Notes: generated by a model not told the origin, from the letters alone. Shown: positions 25,972 through 35,184, numbered from the stretch's first letter. The stretch: 64,000 nucleotides of DNA from Hyphomicrobiales bacterium (GCA_009377695.1 WHTP01000006.1:18699-82698), one strand, 5' to 3'. Program-made: numbers and translations.

Positions 25972-27408
25972 ATGCGTCGTCTGCGCCGTACCAAGATCGT
26001 CGCCACGCTCGGACCATCGTCCTCGGAGCGTTCGGTCATCGCTGCGTTGTTCCGCGCCGGCGCCGACGTGTTCCGCATCAATATGAGCCACACCTCGCAT
26101 GAGCGCATGCGCGAACTGGTATCGACCATCCGCTCGGTCGAGGAGGAATTCGAACGGCCGATCGGCATTTTGGTCGATTTGCAGGGCCCGAAGCTCCGGG
26201 TGGGACAATTCGAGTCCGGTCCGGTATTGCTCTCGAAGGGCGCAACGTTCACGCTCGATCTCGATAAGACGCCGGGCGATGTTTCGCGCGTGCACCTGCC
26301 ACATCCCGAAATCTTCCAGTCGATTGAGCCCGGACACACCCTCCTGCTTGATGACGGCAAGGTGCGCCTGACGGCGACGGAGATCAGCGAAGGAAAGATC
26401 GCAACCCATGTCGAAGTCGGCGGCAATCTGTCGGATCGGAAGGGTGTGAGCCTGCCCGACACGATGATCCCGTTCTCGGCGCTGGCACCGAAAGATCGGT
26501 CCGACCTTGAAGCCGCGCTCGACACCGGCATCGACTGGGTGGCGCTGTCCTTTATCCAGCGGCCGGAAGACATCGCCGAAGCCAAGAAGATCACGCGCGG
26601 CCGCGCCTCGGTGATGGCGAAGATCGAAAAGCCGCAAGCGGTGACCCGCCTGGACGAAATTCTTGATGTCGCCGACGCACTGATGGTGGCGCGCGGCGAC
26701 CTCGGTGTCGAGATGCCGCTCGAACGGGTGCCAGGTATTCAGAAATTCATGACGCGGAGCGGGCGTCGCGCCGGCAAGCCGGTCGTCGTCGCGACGCAGA
26801 TGCTGGAGTCGATGATCAACAGTCCGGTGCCCACACGCGCCGAAGTGTCGGACGTGGCAACCGCCATTTTCGAAGGCGCCGACGCCGTGATGCTGTCGGC
26901 GGAATCGGCTGCCGGCAAGTTTCCGGTCGAAGCGGTATCCACCATGAACCGCATCGCCGAAGAGGTGGAAAACGATCCGATCCATCAGACCATCATCCAG
27001 GCGCAACGCGCCGATCCGGAGCCGACCGGCGCCGATGCGATTGCCGCAGCGGCGCGACAGATCGCCGAGACGCTCGAACTGTCGTCACTGATCTGCTGGA
27101 CGTCCTCCGGCTCGACGGCGTTGCGTGTCGCGCGCGAGCGGCCGCGCCCGCCGATCGTCGCCATCTCGCCGAATGTCGCAACGGCACGACGGCTGTCGCT
27201 GGTCTGGGGCGTGCACTGCGTAGTAGCGGAAGACGCCCATGACCAGGACGACATGGTCGAGCGCGCCTGCCGGCTGGCGTTCAAGGATGGCTTCGCTCAC
27301 GCGGGGCGACGTGTGATCGTGGTCGCCGGCGTGCCACTCGGAACCCCGGGCGCCACCAACATGCTGCGGATTGCATTCGTCGGCGCCGACGCCGGCTCGG
27401 GGCTCTAA
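25972..27408 (+). CDS. pyk: Pyruvate kinase
   Basis: 478 residues, full length. RRTKIVATLGPSS at the N-terminus and the catalytic lysine region SVMAKIEKPQAV with VARGDLGVEMPLE identify it. ADP and phosphoenolpyruvate are converted to ATP and pyruvate. A conserved alanine/serine-rich C-domain ends the protein. Start overlaps closely with the DUF1036 stop, so the two are probably one transcript. Confidence 0.97.
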   Translation: MRRLRRTKIVATLGPSSSERSVIAALFRAGADVFRINMSHTSHERMRELVSTIRSVEEEFERPIGILVDLQGPKLRVGQFESGPVLLSKGATFTLDLDKTPGDVSRVHLPHPEIFQSIEPGHTLLLDDGKVRLTATEISEGKIATHVEVGGNLSDRKGVSLPDTMIPFSALAPKDRSDLEAALDTGIDWVALSFIQRPEDIAEAKKITRGRASVMAKIEKPQAVTRLDEILDVADALMVARGDLGVEMPLERVPGIQKFMTRSGRRAGKPVVVATQMLESMINSPVPTRAEVSDVATAIFEGADAVMLSAESAAGKFPVEAVSTMNRIAEEVENDPIHQTIIQAQRADPEPTGADAIAAAARQIAETLELSSLICWTSSGSTALRVARERPRPPIVAISPNVATARRLSLVWGVHCVVAEDAHDQDDMVERACRLAFKDGFAHAGRRVIVVAGVPLGTPGATNMLRIAFVGADAGSGL

Positions 27409-27659
27409 TTCACCTGCTGGGGTTCATTCGTTCCGCGCAAGCGGGAATCCAGTGTCGCAATGACCAGCAACTTATTGAATCGAGTGTGGCTTGGTTCAGA
27501 GGTCCGCATGTCGGACTCGCCGCGACAATGATGCGGACTTCTGAACCGCCACACTAGGCCCCCGCCGGAGTTGAGTTAGCCCCGACTTGATCAGGGCCGA
27601 GGACGAGCGGCACCTAGGACCATCACCTACTGGGAAACGCCCGGGCGGCGCGCCCGCGA
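27409..27659. other. Convergent intergenic region with repeats
   Basis: It contains a small inverted repeat (TTCCGC-gcaa-GCGGGAA, near 27430-27446), part of a dispersed rhizobial repeat, and the subtype C palindrome at 27481-27557. No gene is supportable. Confidence 0.5.
27481..27557. repeat. CTAG-bounded palindrome, subtype C
   Basis: Left arm GTGTGGC..GGTTCAGAGGTCCGCAT and right arm ATGCGGACTTCTGAACC..GCCACAC pair with one mismatch; the right end is CTAG, the left end has mutated to CGAG. Its left flank (CAACTTATTGAAT) resembles the spacer joining subtypes D and C at 49815-49827, so a D partner was probably lost. Confidence 0.85.
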
Positions 27660-28310
27660 TCAGATATCGCGGCCGTCGACGGTCTCGGTGAGCCGCTTGA
27701 TCAGGTCAGGAACCCGTTCCATGCGAGGATACAACTCGACCGCGCGGCGGAGCGCGGTGAGCGCGCGGCGTTCATCGCCGACATCCTTGAGGATCATGCC
27801 AACGCCTGCCCATGCCCCGAAGTGCCGGGGCTCGCGCTGGAGTACCACGCGCAGATCAGCCATCGCCCCTTCGTAGTCACGCTTCAGAAAGTATAGAGTC
27901 GCGCGCCGGTTCCAGGCTTCGATGTAGTCCGGCTTGATGTCGATGATCGCCGTGAGGAGCTTGATCGCGAGATCAAAATCCTTGCCCTCGGTCGCGGTCC
28001 GCACCCGGGTCATCAGCAGCGTGGCGGTATCGCCGCCCTGTGCGGCCCAGGTCGCCCAGATACGGCGCTCGATGTACTTCGCGCTCTCCTCGGTCGGCGC
28101 GGCCCGTAGCGCGGCGAACAGGCGGTCGAGATTTTGCTCGGGGTCGCCGCGGTGCACGCGCGGCAGATCGGCCGGCGGCTCGACCGGCTGCATCGGCTCT
28201 TTGCCGGGCGGCGACAGTTCGGGCGCCGGCTGTGCCTGCGATCGCACACCCGCGGTCACGGCCAAAGCCATGACCGCAAAGGCGAGAAGCAAGTGGAATC
28301 GATGCTTCAT
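27660..28310 (-). CDS. Secreted tetratricopeptide-repeat protein
   Basis: 216 residues from ATG at 28310 (MKHRFHLLLAFAVMALAVTA, a signal peptide). A proline-rich spacer is followed by helices ending in at least two TPR units: about residues 115-148 (AIKLLTAIIDIKPDYIEAWNRRATLY) and 149-182 (GAMADLRVVLQREPRHFGAWAGVG). Likely a periplasmic scaffold. An ATG at 28346 would place extra residues before the signal peptide. Confidence 0.85.
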   Translation of the reverse strand: MKHRFHLLLAFAVMALAVTAGVRSQAQPAPELSPPGKEPMQPVEPPADLPRVHRGDPEQNLDRLFAALRAAPTEESAKYIERRIWATWAAQGGDTATLLMTRVRTATEGKDFDLAIKLLTAIIDIKPDYIEAWNRRATLYFLKRDYEGAMADLRVVLQREPRHFGAWAGVGMILKDVGDERRALTALRRAVELYPRMERVPDLIKRLTETVDGRDI

Positions 28311-28412
28311 GGGCGCGGAGTCTAGCGTTTCACCGCCGGCCAGCAAAGCCTCGGATCAAGGCATGGTGACGGCAAACCCGGCCGTCAAACGGGTTTCGGT
28401 TCCGATCAGCCG

Positions 28413-28479
28413 TGGCGCGCGAAGCCCTGGCGCGCGAAGCCCTGGCCCGATCAGCCGCGACCTCGATCAGCCGCGACCC
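28413..28479. repeat. Two adjacent two-unit tandem repeats downstream of rpmJ
   Basis: TGGCGCGCGAAGCCC occurs twice at 28413-28442, and a 16-bp unit starting CGATCAGCCGCGACC occurs twice at 28448-28479. A third partial CATCAGCC follows. These look like replication-slippage products just past the rpmJ stop. Confidence 0.8.
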
Positions 28480-28483
28480 CCCA

Positions 28484-28609
28484 TCAGCCTTGGCGGGCTT
28501 TGAAGCGCCGGTTGGTCTTGTTGATCACGTAGAGCCGGCCCTTGCGCCGCACAAGGCGATTGTTGCGGTGACGGCCGCGCAGCGACTTCAATGAATTACG
28601 GACTTTCAT
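28484..28609 (-). CDS. rpmJ: 50S ribosomal protein L36, cysteine-free type
   Basis: 41 residues: [20 protein letters not shown], then [20 protein letters not shown] and G. All zinc-ribbon cysteines of classic L36 are absent, as in the B-type (YkgO-like) L36 that is the normal form in alphaproteobacteria. It is divergent from the ZnuD-like receptor gene with a 250-bp shared upstream region holding a Zur-like site. Confidence 0.95.
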   Translation of the reverse strand: MKVRNSLKSLRGRHRNNRLVRRKGRLYVINKTNRRFKARQG

Positions 28610-28819
28610 AACGTGCTCCGGTAGTCCCCGCGCGGCAGGGGCTCGGGTTTGTTTTGTGAGGTGGGCGATACTTAAGAGGGCCGCGCCGCCGCGTCAATTG
28701 CAGGGAATCCCGGAGCCCATCTCTCTCCTCTCAGGCACTGCCGCGCGCGGGCCTGGATTAATCCCGTCGGCAGGTCCGCCAGATCCGATTGACAGCCATG
28801 ATCAATTGCGCGACGTTAT

Positions 28820-28842
28820 GAAATGTAACATTATAACATATC
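28820..28842. promoter_or_regulatory. Zur-box-like site upstream of the TonB receptor
   Basis: This 23-bp AT-rich segment starts GAAATGT and contains TTATAACAT; by eye it agrees at 20 of 23 positions with the known enterobacterial Zur pattern GAAATGT-TATAWTATA-ACATTTC. It ends 17 bases before the ATG at 28860 and overlaps likely -10 sequences, as expected for zinc-dependent repression. Confidence 0.65.
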
Positions 28843-28859
28843 AGTACTTTGGGGGTGTC

Positions 28860-31184
28860 ATGGTGGACGGTTGGGGTCGGGGTATCGTTCTCGGCGGGAT
28901 GGCGGTTTCGGTTGCGGCGGGCCCCGGCGGGCACCCGGCGACGGCTCAGGAGCAACAGCTTCCGGAAATCGTGGTCACTGCGCCGAGCCCTATCGTACGG
29001 GCGCCACGGCCGCGACCCCGCCCCCCCGCTCGGGTGGGGAGAGCCCCCGCACCGGCACCAGCCGCGCCGGCCGCTCCAGAAGCCCCTCCGGCCACCGTTC
29101 CAACCGCACCACCGCCCGGTTGGCTCCCGATCGTCGCCGACCAGTTCGCCACCGTAACGGTGGTCACCCGCGACGAGCTTGAGCGCACGCCCGGTGGAAC
29201 GTTGGGCGACGTCCTGTTTGCCAAGCCCGGGATCACCGGCTCGAGCTTCGCGCCCGGCGCGTCGAGCCGTCCGATCGTGCGCGGCCTCGATAACTACCGC
29301 GTGCGCATTCAGGAGAACGGGATCAGTTCGAGCGGCGTGTCGGATTTCGCCGAAGACCACGCCGTACCCGTTGATCCGCTCGCCGCTGAAAGGGTCGAGG
29401 TGGTGCGCGGGCCCGCAACCTTGCGCTGGGGCTCACAGGCGATCGGCGGCGTAGTGAACGCGACCAACAACCGGATTCCCGACGCGCTGCCCTGTCCACC
29501 GCAGGCGCCGGGCGCCGCTCCTTTCCCCGTGAAGGCCATTGGGCCGGCAGCGATGGCCGGGCCGTGCGTGAAATACGAAATGCGCGGCGCCTTCAACACT
29601 GTCGATCGCGGCGTGGACGGCGCCGTCGTACTCGATGCGGGCGCCGGCAATTTCGCCTTCCATGCCGACACCTTCGGCCGGCACGCCGACGACTACCGCA
29701 TCCCGAACTATCCCTATCTGCCGCCGCGCGACCAGACGCTGCCGTTCAACGGCCGCCAGCCCAACTCCGCGATGCGGGCGGACGGTCAATCGGTCGGCGG
29801 CTCTTACGTCTTCGACAGCGGGTTTGTCGGAATGGCGGTGACCCGCAACGCAGCCTTCTATCGATTGCCGGGGCTGGAACCGACCGAGACCAACACCCGC
29901 ATCGACATGGAGCAGATCAAGGTCACCAGTCGCGGCGAATTCCGCCCCCAGGCGAACGGCATCGACGCGGTTCGGTTCTGGTTCGGGCACACCGATTACA
30001 AGCACAACGAGCTTGCAGATGAAGGGGGCTTCGACGGCATCCAGCAGACCTTCACCAACAAGGAGCAGGAAGGCCGCCTCGAGGTTCAGCTCCTGCCGTT
30101 CGACCTGCGCTTCGCAACGCTTACGACAGCGCTCGGCGTGCAGGGCATGAACCAGCGGCTCACTGCACCAGGCGTCGAAGGCGGTCTGTTCGACCCCAAT
30201 CGCACCACCAGCGTGGCGGGCTTCATGTTCAACGAGTTCCGCCTGAGCGAGACCTTGCGGGCGCAGGTTGCTGGCCGCATCGAGGAGTCGCATGTGCGCG
30301 GCTCGGTGCCTGACCTCTTCGTCGATCCGCTCCTCAATATCGAGCGCGATCGCCGCTTCACGCCCAAGAGCGGTGCTATCGGCTTCCTCAAGGACCTGCC
30401 CTGGGACCTCGTCGGCAGCGTCACCGCGCAATACGTGGAGCGCGCGCCCCGCGCGCCGGAGCTGCTGTCGCGCGGCGTGCACGAGGCAACCGAAACCTTC
30501 GACATCGGCAACCCGAACCTCAAGATCGAGACCGCGAAAACTGTCGAGATCGGCATCCGGCGCCCGCGCGGCCAATTCCGTTTCGAAGCGACCGCCTACT
30601 ACACGCGCTTTTCCAATTTCATCTTCCGCAACCTGACCGGCTTTACCTGCGAGGAGACGATCGACACCTGCGACGACCCCATCAACAATGGGCCGGGCGG
30701 CGATCTCAGCCAGGCGATCTACTCACAGCGCGACGCGACCTTCCGCGGCGGCGAGTTCCAAAGCCAGTTCGACGTCGCGCCGCTTTGGGGCGGCATCTTC
30801 GGAATCGAAAACCAGTTCGATGTCGTCCGCGCCACCTTTAGCGACGGCACCAACGTTCCTCGCATCCCGCCGGTGCGTGTCGGGGGCGGCGTGTACTGGC
30901 GCGACGCGAATTGGTTTGCGCGCGTCAACCTGTTGCATGCGTTCGACCAGGACAATATCGCGACGACAGGCGAGACGCCGACCGCCGGCTACAACCTGCT
31001 CAAGGCCGAGCTCGTCTACACCACGCCGCTGCGGCCGAACGACTTCGGCGCCCGTCTCCTCACCGTCGGCATCGTCGGCAACAACCTGTTGAACGAAGAC
31101 ATCCGCAACCACGTGTCGTTCCGCAAGGACGAGGTGCTGATGCCCGGCCGTGGCGTGCGCTTCTTCGCGACGCTGAAGAATTAG
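28860..31184 (+). CDS. TonB-dependent outer-membrane receptor, ZnuD-like
   Basis: 774 residues from ATG at 28860, preceded by GGGGGTG; longer in-frame starts at 28656 or in the Zur box are rejected. Signal sequence, TonB-box-like LPEIVVTAPSP, a Pro/Ala-rich spacer, and a plug with VTRDELERTPGGTLGDVLF and the ZnuD-type DHAVPVDPLAAERVEVVRGP. A 22-strand barrel follows, ending FFATLKN. No large histidine-rich loop. Together with the Zur-like site this suggests zinc uptake; the ligand is inference. It overlaps the convergent M24 gene by 4 bp. Confidence 0.85.
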   Translation: MVDGWGRGIVLGGMAVSVAAGPGGHPATAQEQQLPEIVVTAPSPIVRAPRPRPRPPARVGRAPAPAPAAPAAPEAPPATVPTAPPPGWLPIVADQFATVTVVTRDELERTPGGTLGDVLFAKPGITGSSFAPGASSRPIVRGLDNYRVRIQENGISSSGVSDFAEDHAVPVDPLAAERVEVVRGPATLRWGSQAIGGVVNATNNRIPDALPCPPQAPGAAPFPVKAIGPAAMAGPCVKYEMRGAFNTVDRGVDGAVVLDAGAGNFAFHADTFGRHADDYRIPNYPYLPPRDQTLPFNGRQPNSAMRADGQSVGGSYVFDSGFVGMAVTRNAAFYRLPGLEPTETNTRIDMEQIKVTSRGEFRPQANGIDAVRFWFGHTDYKHNELADEGGFDGIQQTFTNKEQEGRLEVQLLPFDLRFATLTTALGVQGMNQRLTAPGVEGGLFDPNRTTSVAGFMFNEFRLSETLRAQVAGRIEESHVRGSVPDLFVDPLLNIERDRRFTPKSGAIGFLKDLPWDLVGSVTAQYVERAPRAPELLSRGVHEATETFDIGNPNLKIETAKTVEIGIRRPRGQFRFEATAYYTRFSNFIFRNLTGFTCEETIDTCDDPINNGPGGDLSQAIYSQRDATFRGGEFQSQFDVAPLWGGIFGIENQFDVVRATFSDGTNVPRIPPVRVGGGVYWRDANWFARVNLLHAFDQDNIATTGETPTAGYNLLKAELVYTTPLRPNDFGARLLTVGIVGNNLLNEDIRNHVSFRKDEVLMPGRGVRFFATLKN

Positions 31185-32227
31185 CGCGCGTCGATAAACG
31201 CCGGCGCGGCGCCGAGCCACGGCAAGCCGTTGAGCGACAGCTCGACCGCCAGCACGAGGAAGCTTCCCGCGGACGGCGCGCCGATGGCAGCGGTGAGCGG
31301 ATAACTGCCGATACAGCTCTCCGCCGTCGCGTTGCGTAGCATCGCGTCCGGCAGTTCCTTGAGCCGCGCCTGAAGCTGCGCAGCGAGCGACTGTCCAGGC
31401 TCGATCGAGGACGCGACTCGCGCGAGCCACGCATCAGCATCGGCGTAGGCGCGGCGTGCAGCCTCATCATGCGCAAAGCTCCGCGTCCGCCGCACCCATG
31501 CGCCCTTGTAGGCCACCGACGCGCGCACCGCGAAACGGCCGGCGAGCGGCAGCGTGCCGGCAACGCGAATCATGCGCAGGTCGGAATCGAGATCGGCCGC
31601 GATCGCGATGTAGGCCTCTTCGGCGCCGCCGAGCCGCGCCTGCTTCTCGACCAGCCCCGCGACCTCGCCCGCATCCGTCGCCTTGTCCGCATCGATCTGA
31701 TCAAGCGCACCGCGGGCGAGCGCGTCGGCGCGTCCGATGAGGCCGCGCTCGGCGTCATCGATCACGCGCCGGGTGTCGGCGAACACGCTGCCCAGGTCAG
31801 CCAGCTCGACATGCCGCGCCGCGCCCGCGATCTCGTCGTACAGGCCCGCCGGCAACGCGTCATACTCCAGGACGCCGACACGCTTGCAGCCCGCCTCCGC
31901 GATGCGCTTGCCGACGGCGACGCCCGGCTTTGGCGTGTTGACGATCTCGCTCAGCGTGTCGGTGGTGCGAATCCAGTTGGCGACGCGCTTCGACAGCGCA
32001 GTCGCGAACACCGGTGCGCCCTCGCGCGGCAGCAGCAGCATGCCGTCGGACCAATAGGGCGTGAATCCGGTGAGCCAGGTCACCGCGCTCGGCTGCACCA
32101 GATTGGTGTAGAACAATGCGGCATCGAAGCCATTGCGCTGCATCGCAACGCGCAGCCGCGCGATGCGTGCGTCAAGCGCAGCCCTCGGCAATTCCTCTGC
32201 ATTCCATCCCATCAAGCCGCGGCGCAT
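31181..32227 (-). CDS. M24-like (creatinase/prolidase-fold) protein lacking metal ligands
   Basis: 348 residues from ATG at 32227 (GAGGGTG upstream). The N-terminal creatinase-like domain is clear (RIARLRVAMQRNGFDAALFYT...PSAVTWLTGFTPYW). The pita-bread C-domain is reduced: the Asp-Asp, His, Glu, Glu metal ligands of active M24 peptidases are not recognisable. It may be a non-catalytic partner of the adjacent M24 protein, which starts 11 bp upstream of it in the same operon. Confidence 0.75.
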   Translation of the reverse strand: MRRGLMGWNAEELPRAALDARIARLRVAMQRNGFDAALFYTNLVQPSAVTWLTGFTPYWSDGMLLLPREGAPVFATALSKRVANWIRTTDTLSEIVNTPKPGVAVGKRIAEAGCKRVGVLEYDALPAGLYDEIAGAARHVELADLGSVFADTRRVIDDAERGLIGRADALARGALDQIDADKATDAGEVAGLVEKQARLGGAEEAYIAIAADLDSDLRMIRVAGTLPLAGRFAVRASVAYKGAWVRRTRSFAHDEAARRAYADADAWLARVASSIEPGQSLAAQLQARLKELPDAMLRNATAESCIGSYPLTAAIGAPSAGSFLVLAVELSLNGLPWLGAAPAFIDAR

Positions 32228-32237
32228 CGTTTCACCC

Positions 32238-33404
32238 TCACGCCGGCATGCTGAAGAGCTCGCGCGCGGTCTCGGTGAAGACCTCGCAGCCGGTCTTGGT
32301 CACCGCAACCACGTCGCCGAGCACGAGATAGCCGACCACCGGATGGTAGGTGTTCGGATGCACGATCAGCGTCATCCCTTCGTCGATCCGCGTCGTCACG
32401 TCTTCGAGGATGTGTGGCTTGGTATCGGCGAACAGCCCGACGCCGTGACCCCGCACGCGGGTGTATTCGTCGGTGACGTAGATTCCAAGGCCCTCGCGGC
32501 GGAAGATATCGTTCTCCGCGCGCGCGATGTCGGCGGCGGTGACACCGTCGCGTACGGCGGCGATGCCCGCCTCCATCGCCTCGCGATAGAGCGCAAACGC
32601 TTGTCTCTGCTCGGCATTAGGCTCGCCGACCACCAGCGTGCGGCAGATCTGGGCATAATAGCCGTCGACGCAGGGCGTCAGCTCCGTGGTCACCATGTCG
32701 CCGGCCTTGAGCCTCTTGCCGCTCGGCGGTGCCATGCCGCGCACCTCGGGTCCGCCGACGCCGATGATCTGGAAATTGTCGTCGACGCCCTTGGAGCGGA
32801 AGAACGCCTCGGCTTCGGCGATCAGCTCGTAGTCGGCGCGGCCGGGACGCGCGGCATCCCGAAACACCGCATAGCCTTCGTCCGCGACCTTGCAGGCGCG
32901 GCGAATGGCGTCGACTTCCGACGCAAGCTTCCCCATCAGCAAGCGGTCGAGGAAGGCTGTGCGGTCGCCCAGGTTGAGGTCCTTGGCCCGCGCAGCGAGC
33001 CGGCGCGGGATCAAGCGCGCCGGCGCGGTGCCGATACGGCGGTTGCTCAGGCGGCTCAGCGCCTTGTCGACCTCGCCGAGCAGATCAGGCGCATGCACGA
33101 CCTCGATGCCGGAGCATTCCAGCGTCGCGCGGTCGGCCTCCAGCGCATGGTCGAGATAAAGCGTGATGCCATCCTCGCGCACGACCGCGAGCGCCTGGCC
33201 TTCGAGGATGCCGAAATCGGTGGCGTAGCGCAGGTAATCGTTCTGCCACGCGTTACCGTAGAGCAGGAGGACGTCGATGCCCTCGCCCGCCATCTCTTGT
33301 AACAGCCGCGCCCTGCGGTCAGTAAACACCGTCACGTGTGTCTCTTCACTGGGGCCTCCCCATTTGGGCCTCCCCATTGGGCCGCCCATCTGGCCTCCCG
33401 TCAT
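32238..33404 (-). CDS. M24-family protein with altered metal site
   Basis: 388 residues if started at ATG 33404, which overlaps the permease stop by 4 bp. The first 23 residues are Gly/Met/Pro-rich, so a GTG at 33335 (TVFTDRRARLL) is possible. The pita-bread fold is evident (TTELTPCVDGYYAQICRTLVVG, RGHGVGLFADTKPHI, EGMTLIVHPNTYHP). Usual Asp and both Glu metal ligands are replaced, while the histidine of RGHGVG is kept. This is closer to metal-free creatinase-type hydrolases than to aminopeptidases. Confidence 0.82.
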   Translation of the reverse strand: MTGGQMGGPMGRPKWGGPSEETHVTVFTDRRARLLQEMAGEGIDVLLLYGNAWQNDYLRYATDFGILEGQALAVVREDGITLYLDHALEADRATLECSGIEVVHAPDLLGEVDKALSRLSNRRIGTAPARLIPRRLAARAKDLNLGDRTAFLDRLLMGKLASEVDAIRRACKVADEGYAVFRDAARPGRADYELIAEAEAFFRSKGVDDNFQIIGVGGPEVRGMAPPSGKRLKAGDMVTTELTPCVDGYYAQICRTLVVGEPNAEQRQAFALYREAMEAGIAAVRDGVTAADIARAENDIFRREGLGIYVTDEYTRVRGHGVGLFADTKPHILEDVTTRIDEGMTLIVHPNTYHPVVGYLVLGDVVAVTKTGCEVFTETARELFSMPA

Positions 33405-34165
33405 TCCTTCCAGCGCGAGAAGCGGGCCTCAATCATACGCACCAGCTCATTGAGAATGATTGCCAGTAGCGCGAGTGTGAGAACCAGCGCGATCAGCGCA
33501 GCCGGGTTGAACGTCTCGGCGTAGAGCAGCGTGAAATACCCGATTCCGCCCTGCGACACGAACAGTTCCGCGAGCAGCACGCCGAGCAGTGTCATGGTCA
33601 TCGCCAGCCGCAATCCCGTGAATACCGCCGTCACCATGTGCGGGAACATGACGTAGCGCAATTGCTCGAATTTTGTCGCGCCCATGGATGCGGCCCCGCG
33701 CATCAGCAGCGGATTAACATTGCGCATGCCGGCGATGGTGTTGACGATGACGGGGAAGACGCCGTGGGTGAACCCGAAGGCGATCTTGCTCGCCGGGCCG
33801 AGACCGAACACGAGGACGAACAGCGGCAGCAGAATCGCTTGAGGGATGCCGTAAAGCAGCAGCACGATCGGGTAGAAGCTGCGTCTCCCAATGTCCGAGA
33901 GCCCGACCAGCACGCCGATCAGCATCCCGAACACCACTGACATCACGAAGGCAACCACGAGCTCGATCAGCGTGATTCCGATGGCGAAACGAACGTTTGG
34001 CTCGCCCAAGACCTTCGGCCAGAGCTGCGCCAGCACCTGGCTCGGCGCAGCCGAGAACGACGAGGTCGCGACCATCCGCGCGTACAGCTCCCACAGCAGG
34101 ATGACGCCGAGGATCAACAGCAGCCGGACCAGGCGGATGGCATTGGACGACATGTTGGGTGACAC
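33401..34165 (-). CDS. ABC transporter permease (SsuC/TauC-type)
   Basis: 254 residues from GTG at 34165, with GGGAG eight bases upstream; ATG at 34153 is an alternative. About six helices and the permease coupling loop MRGAASMGATKFEQLRYVMFPHM. It follows the sister permease by 5 bp and overlaps the M24 gene by 4 bp. The two different permeases suggest a heterodimeric importer of the nitrate/sulfonate/taurine class. Confidence 0.9.
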   Translation of the reverse strand: MSPNMSSNAIRLVRLLLILGVILLWELYARMVATSSFSAAPSQVLAQLWPKVLGEPNVRFAIGITLIELVVAFVMSVVFGMLIGVLVGLSDIGRRSFYPIVLLLYGIPQAILLPLFVLVFGLGPASKIAFGFTHGVFPVIVNTIAGMRNVNPLLMRGAASMGATKFEQLRYVMFPHMVTAVFTGLRLAMTMTLLGVLLAELFVSQGGIGYFTLLYAETFNPAALIALVLTLALLAIILNELVRMIEARFSRWKE

Positions 34166-34170
34166 GGCGC

Positions 34171-34926
34171 TCACTCCCGCTCGCTGCGCGTCTCGACGGC
34201 GAGCGCGAGCAGGTTGAGCATGACCGACATGCAGACGACGAAGGCGATCCAGGCGTAAAGCCTGGCGGTCTCCATCAATTCCGCTGCCAGCGCGGTGGCA
34301 CGGCCGACCCCGGCGGTGGCGGCGAGCGTCTCGCCGCCCAGCACCGAGGCGATGCAGATGAAGAAGCCGATGCGCAGGCCGGTGAGCGTCACCGGCAGCG
34401 CCGCCGGCATGTAGACATAGCGGAACTGCTGCCAGGATGACGCGCCCATCGCGCGCGATGCGCGCAGATAGAGGTCGTCGACGTTCGAAAAGGCCGCGAT
34501 CGTGTTGAGCGCGATCGGAAAGAAGGCATAGGTCGCGCCGTACGCCACTTTCGAGTCCGGGCCGATGCCGAAGAATAAGACGAACAGCGGGAAGAACATC
34601 GTCAACGGCACTGCGAACATGCCGGACAGCACCGGCTCGAACAGGCGCACCAGCGTCCGCGACCGCGCCAACACGAAGCCGACCGCAATGCCCGCGACCG
34701 CCGCGATCATATAGGCCTTGACGATCGAGCTGATCGTCACCGAGAGCGACGCCCACAATTGCCCCGACCGCGCCAGCACGCCCATTTCGCGCCAGACCAG
34801 TTCCGGCGCCGGCAGGAACAGCTTCAACGTGCCGCCGGCGCGCGTCGCGATGAACCAGGCACCGAACAAAGCCACGAGCACCCCGACCTGGATGGTGCGG
34901 ATGACGAGCTTGTCCTGCGCGATCAT
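34171..34926 (-). CDS. ABC transporter permease (SsuC/TauC-type)
   Basis: 251 residues from ATG at 34926, preceded by AAGGATG. Six hydrophobic helices and the EAA-like loop LRASRAMGASSWQQFRYVYMPAALP. Paralogous to the next permease (33401-34165), with which it should pair in the inner membrane. The 258-bp gap to the ATPase gene is filled by a large inverted repeat. Confidence 0.9.
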   Translation of the reverse strand: MIAQDKLVIRTIQVGVLVALFGAWFIATRAGGTLKLFLPAPELVWREMGVLARSGQLWASLSVTISSIVKAYMIAAVAGIAVGFVLARSRTLVRLFEPVLSGMFAVPLTMFFPLFVLFFGIGPDSKVAYGATYAFFPIALNTIAAFSNVDDLYLRASRAMGASSWQQFRYVYMPAALPVTLTGLRIGFFICIASVLGGETLAATAGVGRATALAAELMETARLYAWIAFVVCMSVMLNLLALAVETRSERE

Positions 34927-34962
34927 CGCGGCATCCTTCAAGCAACGAGCGCGGTGCGCGCG

Positions 34963-35127
34963 ATTGCGCCCTCTCCCCTTGAGGGAGAGGGCAACTCAAG
35001 CAGGTCAACGGATACGATTGGGTGAGGGGGTCTCTTCACAAGAAGCATATCACCAAGAGGACCCCTCACCCTCCTCATTACGCTGAAAAGCCACGCAGCC
35101 CTCTCCCTCAAGGGGAGAGGGCGCAAT
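34963..35127. repeat. 165-bp inverted-repeat element inside the ABC operon
   Basis: Bases 34963-34992 are exactly inverted at 35098-35127: 30-bp perfect arms, each itself a small hairpin (CCCTCTCCC-CTTGA-GGGAGAGGG). A nested inner pair GGTGAGGGG/CCCCTCACC surrounds the centre. No coding capacity. It resembles dispersed miniature elements of rhizobial genomes and separates the ATPase from the permeases of one transporter. Confidence 0.9.
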
Positions 35128-35184
35128 AATGCGCGCTCATTTCCGCGCGCCATTCTGACTGCAATCAGGTGCACCATCATCGCA

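Noticed and set aside
28656..28859. Upstream extension of the TonB receptor frame
   Set aside because: It would translate the promoter and Zur-like site and places a long tail before the signal peptide; ATG 28860 has a good ribosome site.
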